From positions 11,019,156-11,083,155 of the forward strand of contig NC_081547.1 in assembly GCF_901000735.1 (NCBI RefSeq): 64,000 nucleotides of DNA, read 5' to 3'. The notes beneath the pieces were generated by a model. The model did no database searches. It was given only the letters and a program-made list of their open reading frames with translations, and was not told where the DNA came from. The position numbers and the translations under genes are program-made. The stretch's first letter is position 1; each line of letters starts with the position of its first letter. Of the stretch, positions 22,653-34,354 are shown one piece after another. The stretch comes from Corylus avellana (taxonomy: Eukaryota; Streptophyta; Magnoliopsida; Fagales; Betulaceae).

Positions 22653-24742
22653 AAATAAATAAAAATTAATATGATTTGTTTTTTGGTTTTTGGTTTTTTT
22701 TTTTCAAAACTTTGTGTATTCATCTTGGAATAGCTATTCCCCTCGTATGGGAATAATTATTCCTATGTAATAGCTCCTAGCCTCCAATATTTGTAATTTT
22801 TACTTTTGTGACACTGTTGTATTTGTATTGCTTCTCCTTTTCCCCTTTTTCTCCCTTAGAGTCTGTTTGAGTTTGTATTTGAGAAATAGAGCTTTTAAAT
22901 CAAAAATAGCTTTTAAGCAAAAGCTTCATTTTTAAGTTTTTGCCAAAAATATTTTTTGGTCATTTTTAGGCTTTTTGGTCTCTTAAAAGCGCTTTTAATT
23001 TTTTTACCAAACAATAGGTTTTTCTTCAAACAGGCTTTTTGAGTGTTAAAAGCATTTTTAAGTCCTTCAAATGTAATTCTAAACATGCTCTTAATCTGAT
23101 TAGAAAAAAAATAAAAAATAAATAGCCCCTAGCCTCCAGTCTCCAGAGAACTAGAAAGAGAGGTAAAAAGAGGAATGAGGAATTTCATGAGAGTTTGAGC
23201 TTTAATCTTTAGAGGACTCATAACAACTTTTTTATAACATTTTTTTCCCCCTAAATAGAGAAAATCTAAAAAAAAATCACAAAAAGTTGGTTTATATATA
23301 TATTTATGGAAAATGACTAATTAAAACCCATTTTATCTAGTTTAGCTAATAAATTTTAAAAGAAACCATACATCTGATTATCATTTTTTATTTTTTAAGG
23401 ATTATATTTTTCCTAAAGATCTTATTTTTCAACTTTTTGAAAAAAAAAAAATAAAATAAAAAAGAGGAGTTTAACTTTGGTCAAGAGCCTCCTTAAAACA
23501 CTACTTTTACAGTCCTCAATCCCTAGCTGACACCTAAGCAAAAGCTCAAAAAATGCACCAAAATAACATAAGTCCTAATGCACTAGCCAGACCCACGCCG
23601 TGAGGAGGGTCAGACCCATAGCGTGGGTCTCAGGCGACGTGGCATAGGTTTTCCTGGGTTGGACGGGTATTTCTTATTTTGATTTGGTGTGGGTAAGCTC
23701 ATTTTCATTTTTTGCATGTTTGTTAAATGGATGATATGGCAAATGGTGATTGGGTGCTATAAAAGGGGTGGGCAGACCGACCGAATGATAGGGGCTCTCA
23801 AAAAAGAGATATGGAGAGAGAAATAATAGGAGAAAATTTTGGAAAATGAGAGATGTGGAAGAGAAATAGTAAGGGAAAATTTTAGGAAAAGAGGGATGTG
23901 GGAAGGAGAAATAATATATTAATGAGATTGATGTGTGAACAGTGCTCGCTACATATAGCGGTACTTGTTCACAAATGCAAAAAAATGTATTTTGCATTTG
24001 AGATACATAATCCAATGTAAAGAAATTTTTAATATTTTACATAAAAGTAAGAAATGACTAAGCCATTGTAAGTGTTTGTGCAACTTCTCAATTCCTTTGG
24101 GTTGAACTTCAACTTCCATATAGCTTTGGGTTGAACTTCAACTTCCCTATAGCTTTTCCCTTTCCTATCCATTATTCAACATAAAATATTATTGTTGCCT
24201 TTCATTAGGGGCTGTGTTTAAATTTTGTAAAAAATATGAAGGTAGGTAAGGAACTTGTATTTTGTAAAAAAATAATATTTTAATGGTATAAGAAAAAATA
24301 AGGAAAGTTTATGGAGTGTATTTAGATAAAATAAAATAGTTTTTTCCTTAATTTTAAGAAGAAAAAAAGCTACTACAAGCTTAATGTTATATTCGCTTTA
24401 GGGTTCGTTTGCAATTGCGATTTGAAAATATGCGATTTAAAAAATGTGATTTTAAAATAGCAATTTTAAAATGTGCGATTTGAAAATGTGATTTTTAAAA
24501 ACGCAGTTAAGAGTTTGGCAAAATCACGATTTGGCTTTTAACATCGCAGTTTAACCTTTAAAATTGTGAGTTTTCAGAAAAGCACCTCCTTACCTTTGAT
24601 TTGAAAATACAAATTTTCTGTGTTTTCAAATCGTAATTTTTTTAAAACGCAATCCCAAACAATCAATTTTTTGCGATTTGGTTTAAAATACATTTTTTTT
24701 TCTATGAAATCGTAATGTCAAACACACCCTTAATATTAAATA

Positions 24743-25129
24743 GGGAAAACTACCTTTTGCCCCATGAACTACAACGCCTTAGCACTTTTCCCCCACGAAC
24801 TACCAATTGTGACACCCGACCCCTATGAACTACCATTTTGTGCTCAAAACCCCATTCCGTCAGTCAAAGGTGTTAATTCAAATAGTCTACCTGTCACTTT
24901 GCCCTCATGAACTACAATTTATTGTCACTTTGCTTCCATGAACTACAACGCATTGTCACTTTGACCGTCTGAGTTAATACCTTTGACTAACGGAATGGAC
25001 TTTTGACTGCCAGAAGAGGGAGTTTTGGGCATAAAATGGTAGTTCATAGGGTCGGGTGTCACAGTTGGTAATTCATGGGGGCAAAGTGAAAATACTTTGT
25101 AGTTCATAGAGGCAAAAAATAATTTCCCC
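24743..25129. mobile_element. Mutator-like MITE in copy A, 387 bp, perfect 9-bp target duplication
   Basis: Inverted ends GGGAAAACTACCTTTTGCCCC and, from the right, GGGGAAATTATTTTTTGCC. Flanks TATTAAATA at 24734-24742 and 25130-25138. The copy B counterpart lies at 28339-28725, where the right flank has lost a few bases. A related unoccupied site occurs at 51196-51204. Confidence 0.87.
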
Positions 25130-25401
25130 TATTAAATAGTAGGATACATCATACATAGTATGACACGAATTACTTTCTCAGTTTCCTATATTTATTGTTC
25201 TCTTCAACCTGGGCATTTTACGTTCGTTTGATGACCATATGGTTTTTAACTCCTTGAACTGAAACATGTGATACAGACAATAATTTTCTTTAATAATTTA
25301 GCACAAGCCTAGTTTTTTTAACCCTCCAGTAAGAGATGGGCAAGTAAGGATGGAACACTAAAGAGAAGATAGACGAAAACACTGGATCAAATCCTATTTC
25401 T

Positions 25402-25559
25402 TCTCTTTTATTTTATTTTATTTTATTTTATTTTATTTATTTATTTATTTGTTTATATATATATATATGTCTACACAAGAAGGAGAGGGAAATTCGAACT
25501 AGTGATCTTCGCTTTATAAAACATGGTTCCTAGCCGATTGAGTTATCCCTTGGAGACAT
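25402..25559 (-). mobile_element. tRNA-derived SINE, copy A
   Basis: The minus strand carries an A-box-like GGATAACTCAATCGGCTAGG and a B-box-like TAGTTCGAATTTCC, the RNA polymerase III promoter of a tRNA-derived SINE. The 3' tail, on the plus-strand left, has expanded into TTTTA and TA repeats (25409-25470). Target duplication ATCCTATTTCT is at 25391-25401 and 25560-25570. Confidence 0.85.
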
Positions 25560-25715
25560 ATCCTATTTCTCTCTCACTCATCGTTAAAATTCCCTTTTTC
25601 TAAAAAAAAAAAAAAAAATTCATTTTACCCACAACATCGTTTCATTTAAAAAGTCAAATTTAAATCTCAACCGTCCAAATAACTACAGCAGATAGTGAAG
25701 TTTTTTCACTCAACG

Positions 25716-25775
25716 GGCTGGCAATTTTGACACGACTCGTAAACCCGATACAAACACGACACAAAAAAACAGGTA
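25716..25775. mobile_element. hAT-type element, left end only (copy A), cut by gap
   Basis: GGGCTGGCAATTTTGACACG and the following AAACCCGATACAAACACGAC match the left ends at 18405 and 29270. Sequence then enters the N gap. Confidence 0.8.
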
Positions 25776-25875
25776 NNNNNNNNNNNNNNNNNNNNNNNNN
25801 NNNNNNNNNNNNNNNNNNNNNNNNNNNNNNNNNNNNNNNNNNNNNNNNNNNNNNNNNNNNNNNNNNNNNNNNNNN
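25776..25875. other. Assembly gap (100 N)
   Basis: Exactly 100 N, at the junction between the two large repeat copies. Confidence 0.98.
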
Positions 25876-26212
25876 TGGGCGGTGGCTTCGGCCACCCCCA
25901 TGGTTGGGCTGGGGTGGCCGACCACTCCCTATGGGGGAAAATGGGGTGGCCAGATTATTAAATTATTTTTTTAATTTTTTATTATTTTATTTTTTAAAAT
26001 ATATATAATATTTTATTATATTTTTTGAAATGGAACACGTGGTCCAGATTAACAAAAAAACCCATAAGCAATTTCCCAACGATTGCTGGGAATCCTGATC
26101 CGGGAAGAAGACCCCCAAGTTGCTCCGTGGGCTACCACTAGGTTCTGTAGTGGGTGGCCGACCACCCACTGAAATCAACGTTTTCAGGATTTTATTTTTT
26201 AAAAAAAGTTTG
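25876..26212. mobile_element. GC-rich core and right arm of an inverted-repeat element
   Basis: Core motifs GGTGGCTTCGGCCACC and GGTGGCCGACCAC are followed by an A/T stretch and a right arm (26046-26110) that is the inverse of 22096-22160. A second GTGGGTGGCCGACCACCC palindrome follows at 26149-26168. No coding sequence. Confidence 0.65.
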
Positions 26213-26950
26213 AAAATAAATAAAAATTAATATGATTTGTTTTTTGGTTTTTGGTTTTTTTTTTTCAAAACTTTGTGTATTCATCTTGGAATAGCTATTC
26301 CCCTCGTATGGGAATAATTATTCCTATGTAATAGCTCCTAGCCTCCAGTATTTGTAATTTTTACTTTTGAGACACTGTTGTATTTGCATTGCTTATTTGC
26401 TTCTCCTTTTTCCATTTTTCTCCCTTAGAATCTGTTTGAGTTTGTGTTTGAGAAATATAGCTTTTAAATCAAAAATAGCTTTTGAGCAAAAGCTTCATTT
26501 TTAAGTTTTTGCCAAAAGTGTTTTTTGGTCATTTTTAGGTTTTTTGGTATCTTAAAAGCGCTTTTAATTTTTTTACCAAACAATACGTTTTTCTTCAAAC
26601 AGGCTTTTTAAGTGTTAAAAACATTTTTAAGTCTTTCAAATGCAATTCTAAACAGGCTCTTAATCTGATTAGAAAAAAATAAAAAATAAATAGCCCCTAG
26701 CCTCCAGTCTCCAAAGAACTAGAAAGAGAGGTAAAAAGAGGAATGAGGAATTTCATGAGAGTTTGAGTTTTAATCTTTAGAGGACTCATAACAAATTTTT
26801 TATAACATTTTTTTCCCCCTAAATAGAGAAAATCTAAAAAAAAATCACAAAAAGTTGGTTTATATATATATATATTTATGAAAAATGACTAATTAAAACC
26901 CATTTTATCTAGTTTAGCTAATGAATTTTAAAAGAAACCATACATCTGAT

Positions 26951-26982
<32 letters not shown>

Positions 26983-28983
26983 AAGGATTGTATTTTTCCT
27001 AAAGATCTTATTTTTCAACTTTTTGAAAAAAAAATAAAAAAATAAAAAAGAAGAGTTTAACTTTGGTCAAGAGCCTCCTTAAAACACTACTTTTACAGTC
27101 CTCAATCCCTAACTGACACCTAAGCAAAAGCTCAAAAAATGAACCAAAATAACATAAGTCCTAATGCACTAGCCAGACCCACGCTGTGAGGAGGGTCAGA
27201 CCCACGCCGTGAGGAGGGTCAGACCCACAGCGTGGGTCTCAGGCGACGTGGCATAAGTTTTCCTGGGTTGGACGGGTATTTCTTATTTTGATTTGGTGTG
27301 GGTAAGCTCATTTTCATTTTTTGCATGTTTGTTAAATGGATGATATGGCAAATGGTGATTGGGTGCTATAAAAGGGGTGGGTAGACCGACCGAATCATAG
27401 GGGCTCTCAAAAAAGAGATATGGAGAGAGAAATAGTAAGAGAAAATTTTGGAAAATGAGAGATATGGAAGAGAAATAGTAAGGGAAAATTTTAGGAAAAG
27501 AAGGATGTGGGAAGGAGAAATAGTATATTAATGAGATTGATGTGTGAACAGTGCTCGCTACATATAGCGGTACTTGTTCACAAATGCAAAAAAATGTATT
27601 TTGCATTTGAGATACATAATCCAATGTAGAGAGATTTTTAGTATTTTACATAAAAGTAAGAAATGGCTAAGCCATTGTAAGTGCTTGTGCAACTTCTCAA
27701 TTCCTTTGGGTTGAACTTCAACTTCCATATAGCTTTGGGTTGAACTTCAACTTCCCTATAGCTTTTCCCTTTCCTATCCATTATTCAACATAAAATATTA
27801 TTTTTGCCTTTCATTAGGGGCTATGTTTAAATTTTGTAAAAAATATGAGGGTAGGTAAAGAACTTGTATTTTGTAAAAAAATAATATTTTAATGGTATAA
27901 GAAAAAATAAGGAAAGTTTATGGAGTGTATTTAGATAAAATAAAATAGTTTTTTCCTTAATTTGAAGAAGAAAAAAAGCTACTACAAGCTTAATGTTATA
28001 TTCGCTTTAGGGTCCGTTTGCAATTGCGATTTGAAAATGTGCGATTTAAAAAATGTGATTTTAAAATGTGCGATTTGAAAATGTGATTTTTAAAAACGCA
28101 GTTAAGAGTTTGGCAAAATCACGATTTGGCTTTTAACATCGCAGTTTAACCTTTAAAATTGTGAGTTTTCAGAATAGCACCTCCTTACCTTCGATTGGAA
28201 AATACAAATTTTCTGTGTTTTCAAATCGTAATTTTTTTAAAACGCAATCCCAAACAATCAATTTTTTGCGATTTGGGTTAAAATACATTTTTTATTTCTA
28301 TGAAATCGTAATGTCAAACACACCATTAATATTAAATAGGAAAAACTACCTTTTGCCCCATGAACTACAACGCCTTAGCACTTTCCCCCCATGAACTACC
28401 AATAGTGACACCCGACCCTTATGAACTACTATTTTGTGCCCAAAACCCCATTCTGTCAGTCAAAGGCGTTAATTCAAATGGTCTACCTGTCACTTTGCCC
28501 TCATGAACTACAATTTATTGTCACTTTGCTTCCATAAACTACAACGCATTGTCACTTTGACTGTCTGAGTTAATACCTTTGACTAACGGAATTGACTTTT
28601 GACTGCCAGAAGAAGGAGTTTTGGGCATAAAATGGTAGTTCATAGGGTCGGGTGTCACAGTTGGTAATTCATGAGAGCAAAGTGAAAATACTTTGTAGTT
28701 CATAGAGGCAAAAGATAATTTCCCCTAAATAGTAGGATACATAGTATGACACGAATTACTTTCTCAGTTTACTATATTTATTGTTCTCTTCAACATGGGC
28801 ATTTTACGTTCGTTTGATGACCATATGGTTTTTAACTCCTTGAACTGAAACATATGATACAGACAATAATTTTCTTTAATAATTTAGCACAAGCCTAGTT
28901 TTTTTAACCCTCCAGTAAGAGATGGGCAAGTAAGGATGGCACACTAAAGAGAAAGATAGACGAAAACACTGGATCAAATCCTA

Positions 28984-29015
<32 letters not shown>

Positions 29016-29316
29016 TATATGTCTACACAAGAAAGAGATGGAGATTCGAACTAGTGATCTTCGCTTTATAAAACATGGTTCCTAGCCGATTGAGTTATCC
29101 CTTGGAGACATATCCTATTTCTCTCTCACTCATCGTTAAAAGTCCCTTTTTCTAAAAAAAGAAAAAAAGAAAAATTCATTTTACCCACAACATCGTTTCA
29201 TTTAAAAAGCCAAATTTAAATCTCAACCGTCCAAATAACTACAGTAGATAGTGAAGTTTTTTCATTCAACGGGCTGGCAATTTTGACACGACCCGTAAAC
29301 CCGACACAAAAAAAAG
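26213..29316 (+). repeat. Large direct repeat, copy B (about 3.1 kb)
   Basis: Same content and order as 22653-25775. Visible differences include a few inserted bases near 26390, an extra 23-bp unit with GACCCACGC(T/C)GTGAGGAGGGT at about 27180-27220, a longer T run at 26959-26982, and a simpler SINE tail. This copy continues without a gap into the hAT element and TAF9, so it is the one physically linked to the gene. Confidence 0.92.
28991..29111 (-). mobile_element. tRNA-derived SINE, copy B, with 13-bp target duplication
   Basis: Identical 13-bp flanks ATCCTATTTCTCT at 28978-28990 and 29112-29124. The minus strand starts ATGTCTCCAAGGGATAACTC, contains A box (TAACTCAATCGGCT) and B box (TAGTTCGAATCTCC), and ends in a pure A tail (T run 28991-29016 on the plus strand). 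About 120 bp with tail, a typical short plant SINE. Confidence 0.9.
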
Positions 29317-30660
29317 GTATTGGGTTTGGTCTTATCGGGTTCGGGTCTACCCGGTTAATTCGTGTCTGGCGGGTCTACCCGGCGGGCCTGGCGAGTCAAC
29401 CCGCCAGACATGGTTATTGTTCGGGTCTGGCAGGTACCCGTTAGACCCGGTTACTGTTCGGATCTAGCAGGTAGCCGTTAGACCCGGTTACTATCCGGGT
29501 CTGATGAGTACCCACCAGACCTGGCTAAAAAAAAAAAAAAAGTAAAAAAATGAGCATATTTGTAGTGTTTCATAATTAATATCTTTGATTACATGGGATG
29601 GATCATAGATCCTTCAAGACTTCAAGTGGACAAGTATTTTGTAATGAATTATGAATTTAATGTTGATGTAGTTTTGAGTTTTGTTTTTTATTATTATTAT
29701 TATTTTTTATTATTTTATTATTATTATTATTATTTTGTTTTTGTTAGCTTTTTTTATTATATTTTTCTTTATTGCTGTGATGGAAATGTTGACACATTTT
29801 ACCTTTCAATCTCATTCATATTTTGATAATTTTGAAATAGAAATTTTAGTTTTGTCTCTACTTAGACTTTAAGCTTTATGAGGTATGGATGAGGGCCAAG
29901 TGGCTTACTAGTAACTAAGTGTCCAAGCCAACCCCTCGAGTAGGTCTGACTTAATAGATTTTGAGGCCTAAGCCAACAAATTTAGGTATGACCTTTTTTA
30001 TATTTAAATATTTAATTAAATGATTTTAATTTAAAAACATTCTTTTTGCCCTTAATTTTTTTTTTTCAAATGATTTGCAAAATTCATCTATGTTATGAGA
30101 TATTTAATTTCTACAGATTACAGATATCATATTTTGTGTTGAAATATACATAATTCATTTTTAGTGGAATGTAATTTGAACAATTTCTTTATAATAAAAA
30201 TTATTTTAATAAATGAACTTAGTCAATATGCTTACTTGTTTTAAGTTTAGGTGAAATCATGAGTTTAGTAATTTCTTTTGAAGTATAATTACAGTCACTT
30301 TCCATTTTTTTTTTGTTTTCTTATCATTTATTAAAGCCTTTAATATCTTGGAATTCAATTTTTTGCATTGACAGTGTATTGATGTATTATTATTACAATT
30401 TTGATTTTGATTTTTTTTTTTTTTAAATTTTATAGTTTAGGGTTTTAACGGGCCGTGTCGGGTCGTGTCTACCCGATTAGACCCAGTTATTTTAAATGGG
30501 GTAAAACGGGTCGTGTCGGGTTACCCGACTACTTTCGTGTCATAATCGTGTCAAACCAAATTACCCGTTTAGCTAAACGGGTCGTATCTGTGTATATGCT
30601 AATCGTGTAACGAGTATCCGCAGGTCGTAATCGGGGCGTGTCATGTACTCATTTTGCCAA
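29268..30660. mobile_element. hAT-type element related to 18404-20225, right end decayed
   Basis: The left end GGGCTGGCAATTTTGACACG and many CGGGTC/GACCCG motifs match the 18.4-kb element. The right part (30440-30660) reads GGGTCGTGTCGGGTTACCCG and ends near CATTTTGCCA, a weakened version of the CGTTTTGCCAGCCCT end. Its target duplication is not recognisable. It stops just before the CT-rich 5' region of TAF9, so its right arm may form part of that promoter. Confidence 0.75.
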
Positions 30661-30689
30661 GTATTTGGAAGCCGTATCCGGAATTTCGC

Positions 30690-30856
30690 GTCTAATTTTA
30701 ACCCCCCTCTCTCTCTCTCTCTCTCTCCTTGACGGAGAACGGCTCTCTCCGCGACGGTGCTCCCTCTCTCAGACGGAACGGCTCTCTCTTTCAAGGGGAA
30801 CACCTCTCTGTCTCTCTCCTCCACAGCAGACGGCTTGGGTCTTCAACCTCTAAAAG
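30690..30856 (+). promoter_or_regulatory. CT-rich 5' leader region of TAF9
   Basis: A (CT)n tract (30706-30728) is followed by more CT-rich DNA and a good donor site AAAAG/GTAGGC at 30855-30857. Such pyrimidine tracts are typical of plant 5' leaders. The coding start is about 1.36 kb further right, after an acceptor TGCTTTAG at 32202, so the leader is spliced. Another possible leader exon ends at CTCAAAG/GTACG near 31103. Confidence 0.55.
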
Positions 30857-32202
30857 GTAGGCTTTTCGATCTCTCTCTTGCTTAGCCGGTTTGGGGTAGA
30901 GAAAAGCTTAGGCTTTTCGATCTGGACTTTTAGGGTTAAGTTAATAGCTTCGATTTTTTGTTATTCTTTCATTCTTCTCCCTAACTCTCTCATTCTTATT
31001 TTGGATATTGGCTTTTGTAAATATAGGTTTTTGAAAACAGAGATCGAAACCCTAAAAAAGAAACTCTCGAAGATTCACTGTCCTCTTAATCTAATCTCTC
31101 AAAGGTACGTCAGCCCAGTCTTTCAATTTCGTTTTCTTTGTTTTGTTTATCTATTGTATACTGTTATAGGATTTGAATGTTTAGTATTTGACTGGTATAA
31201 GCTAAGGACACTAGAGCCAACCCCAGCAATAAAGTATGGAAACTTGTCTAGAGAAGGCGGCCACAATGAGTAACTGAAAACTGATCTGGTGCATCATTCA
31301 TAGTATTATTGTGTAAACCAAGTAAATGAAGTGTTTGAAAAGGATGATAGGGTTCTTCGAACCTTATAATCATAGTAAGGTTTAGACAGTTTACTATATT
31401 TTAAATTCATAAGTTAATGTGCTAGATCGATCATTTGCAAGGTTATATATATAACTACATCCTACATAAGTGACAGAAACCAGATCAGGATAGGACTAGA
31501 GCTTAAAAAGGAAAGAGAGCTTCATATTCAGCTTAGAGATAGCATGATTCTGTTAATTGAGTGAGATTACATGCATGCAGAATGCACAATTAGAAATTCA
31601 TTAGGCACTTTAATGAGAAATTGGGGTTTTCATTCTCGTTGTATTCAAGTTCTTTTCAGTAGTTATGTGAAGAGATGACTATTTTTGAAACCCTTAGTTA
31701 AGTAAACAGTTTAAAAAAAGGTAAAATTTACTTTTTTTTCCATAGTTCTGATAACAATTTGCAATCCGCATTGACAGGGCTTGGCTTGTGACTTTTCACA
31801 CTCAAGATTGAATCATCTAATTAAACCTAGATATTTAGGCTCCTATCACTCTGAATATGAATGAACTGCCTTAGCTGAATAAACTGATTGCTTCCTTGGG
31901 CTAGTTTTGGATTTTCTTTTTCACAAATGTGTATCTGCCTATTAATGCTTGTTCTACTCTAGAAGTTTCTTTTCACTTGCTTATTATTATTATTATTATT
32001 TTAAATGAGTCTGACTTGTTGTACGATCACAATACCCATCTATTTCCTAAATTCTCATTTAGCTTTTGAGTCCTGCCAATAGTTCAATTGGGTTGTAACA
32101 AAATATGGATACTTCAAAAGTTCGTTTAAGAATTGCTTTGCTAGGAAGGGATTTCTATTCTCTAAAGCATCTTGGATAACCCTTATATTTGTCCTGCTTT
32201 AG
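30857..32202 (+). other. Probable 5'-UTR intron(s) of TAF9
   Basis: No coding sequence is recognised between the leader donor at 30857 and the acceptor TTTAG at 32202. A short ATT microsatellite is at 31981-32000. Confidence 0.5.
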
Positions 32203-32220
32203 GTGAAAACAGTTAAGGAA

Positions 32221-34025
32221 ATGGCTGAGGGAGATGAGGACTTGCCGAGGGATGCAAAGATTGTAAAGTCACTGCTGAAATCTATGGGTGTTGAGGACTA
32301 TGAACCTCGTGTTATCCACCAATTTCTAGAACTGTGGTATCGATATGTAGTTGATATATTGACAGATTCACAGGTCTACTCTGAGCATGCTGGAAAGGCT
32401 GCCATAGACTGTGATGATGTCAAGCTTGCCATTCAGTCAAAAGTCAATCTTAGCTTCTCCCAACCACCACCACGAGAGGTAACTTTGGCTTACAATCTGA
32501 CATACTATGCTAAACAATCTATGTCTTGGTCTTTAAATTTCATTAGAAATTGAATTCAGTTTGCCTTAAGCTAATGGCAGTATATTTATTGAAGTTTGAT
32601 TTCTCTGATGTGCAATATGGAACTGATCTTTGAGAGTTGTTGAAGTTAAAGAGCTAATAGTCTCTTATAAGATTTAAGTTGTTAAGAACTTTGGCTCTTG
32701 GAGGCAGCTTCCATGGACTTGCAATTGGATATTTGAAAATTTTGAAAAGCACAATACAGACCCCAAAAGTACAAACAGCTAACAAACAGCCTAACAAAAC
32801 AAATACCAGCTATACAACTGTACATCCAACTTCAAAGCATACAACTGAGACTCTATACAATTGTCAAAAATCAAATACATCATCTAATCTGCACAACAAC
32901 AAAACTGCACAAAAGCACAATCTGCACTGCAAAAGTCAAGCAACAATCTCTACTAAAGAACTGCTCCCCTCTACAAACTTGTTCCAGTCCTTGAATCTCC
33001 AGACAGTAACCAACAAGAAACTAACATTCAGAACTAGGTAGCTTTATAACAGAGAACTAGCAACATGCATTTCAGAAACCTGCTCCAGCAAGCCTGCCTC
33101 AAACACCAGAAATCAGCGACCAACAGGAAATCAAATCAGAATAAATGAATGAATACTCCACCTATTACAAATGGCCACTTTCTCCTCATTCTTGAATTTT
33201 TCTTTCTCCATAATTCTAGTTCTAACCTCCCAGCAAATTTTCTGTAACAGTTTTTCTTCTGAGCTTAGATGTTTACCAAATTTCACATCGTAGCTATATA
33301 TCTCCATATGTTGTAGACTGCCGAGCCCAATGCCAACTTACACACAACATCCTTTAGCTTTTTGCCGTGCAATTCTCCTCCAGTGCATTTCCTTAAAATA
33401 TCCTCCCAATTCATATGAATTCTAACTTTTTAAGCTAATGTTGTATTAGTAGTTTTGGCCTTTGGGGCATGAGGCATTGTTTCCTTAACTATTTCTTAAT
33501 GTTTTCCTGGTTGGTTTGGGTTATTGCTATTGCCACAATTTATGTAGCAAATCATCAATTAAAAACTATTGGATTTTGCTTGAATATTTTGCAACAATAG
33601 GATCTACATGAGTTTTTAATGTATAAATGTCATCATACTCACATTTTATGTTCACTTGACAAGATTTGGATTTAAACTCTCTCAACCCGTTAATAACCAG
33701 TGTTATTTTATGCTGAAATATATGTGATGTATATATTCAATTAATCATCCACCAGGTCCTACTAGAGCTGGCTCGAAACCGGAACAAAATACCATTGCCA
33801 AGGTTAATAGCTGGTCCTGGTATTCCACTCCCGCCTGAACAGGACACACTGCTCAGCCCCAACTACCAACTTGCAATCCCAAAGAAGCAACCTTCCCCTG
33901 CAGTTGAAGAAACAGAGGAGGACGAAGAGGGTGTTGATCCCAATCCCTCACAAGAACAGAAGACAGATATGCCACAACATACTCCTCAAAGAGTGTCCTT
34001 TCCTATCACAAAACGCCCCAAGTGA
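32221..34025 (+). CDS. TAF9: TFIID subunit TAF9 (histone-fold protein)
   Basis: Two coding exons, 32221-32478 and 33756-34025, give 175 residues. The first encodes [20 protein letters not shown], then [20 protein letters not shown] and [20 protein letters not shown]: the complete TAF9 histone fold (about residues 9-85), which pairs with TAF6 in TFIID and is also found in SAGA. The second encodes the conserved linker [20 protein letters not shown] and [13 protein letters not shown], an acidic stretch (EETEEDEEG), and the C-terminus [12 protein letters not shown]. Arabidopsis TAF9 is about the same length. The splice keeps phase 0 (CCACGAGAG / GTCCTACTA). An in-frame upstream extension (VKEM) has no in-frame ATG after the acceptor, so 32221 is the start. 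The intron carries a LINE fragment. Confidence 0.95.
32700..33430 (-). mobile_element. LINE 3' fragment inside the TAF9 intron
   Basis: The minus strand near 33400-33180 reads [19 protein letters not shown] and then, after a stop, [16 protein letters not shown]. This aligns with LKAVLCRLVLSASVYRIWRE and [16 protein letters not shown] of the plus-strand LINE at 36985-37795. These belong to the C-terminal zf-RVT region of plant L1-like LINEs. Toward 32700 the sequence is 3'-UTR-like. It is broken and antisense to TAF9; the left border is not sharp. Confidence 0.78.
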
Positions 34026-34354
34026 ACCTTTTGAACTGTGTAAGAGCAATTAGATCCATTGGTCTTAAGCAATAGAAAAAACATCAACATGTCCACCATA
34101 ATGTTGATTTCTTTTGGAATGAAGTATGACAAAATAATTTGTTTGATCCAGTGCCTATTCTGTCTGCTTTCATCTAGATTTCCATTATTGTATAATATTC
34201 AGAAAGTTATTCAAATTGCAGAGCATATGAAAGCAGAATTCTGTTCTTGTTTAAGATTTAGAAAGTGATTGAAATTGCCTGAAATTTCATGCTTTTCGTT
34301 GGTGGGGAGGCTGGTAAAGTTCAGTATTACAAAAGGTGGGAGAGCTTCAAATTG
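34026..34354 (+). other. TAF9 3' UTR and flank
   Basis: Non-coding DNA after the TAF9 stop codon. A TTGTATAATATTCAG stretch near 34190 could serve for 3'-end formation. No other feature is recognised. Confidence 0.5.

Larger units (their letters stand above)
22653..25775 (+). repeat. Large direct repeat, copy A (about 3.1 kb), bounded by gaps on both sides
   Basis: The whole stretch from AAATAAATAAAAATTAATATG onward is repeated in the same order at 26213-29316, with only scattered substitutions and small indels. It contains a hAT-like MITE (about 22857-23100), a fold-back segment, a MITE of GCGATTTGAAAAT type (24404-24731), a Mutator-like MITE, a SINE and the start of a hAT copy. The copy begins exactly at one N gap and ends exactly at another, so it may be a second haplotype contig rather than a true tandem duplication. 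No host gene is recognised in it. Confidence 0.92.

Noticed and set aside
22274..22723. Open frames of over 120 codons at 22.3 kb
   Set aside because: They consist almost wholly of N and carry no information.
23674..24015. Minus-strand 113-codon frame present in both large repeat copies (23674-24015 and 27283-27624)
   Set aside because: It is Phe/Ser/Pro/Tyr-rich antisense of a purine-rich repeat; its preservation is explained by the near identity of the two copies. No domain is recognised.
25490..25560. A tRNA gene on the minus strand
   Set aside because: The A and B boxes are those of a SINE; no cloverleaf with matching acceptor stem follows, and the unit has a tail and target duplication.
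29593..29872. Plus-strand Tyr/Phe/Ile-rich frames at 29.6-29.9 kb
   Set aside because: They arise from TTATTA microsatellite-like DNA inside the hAT element.
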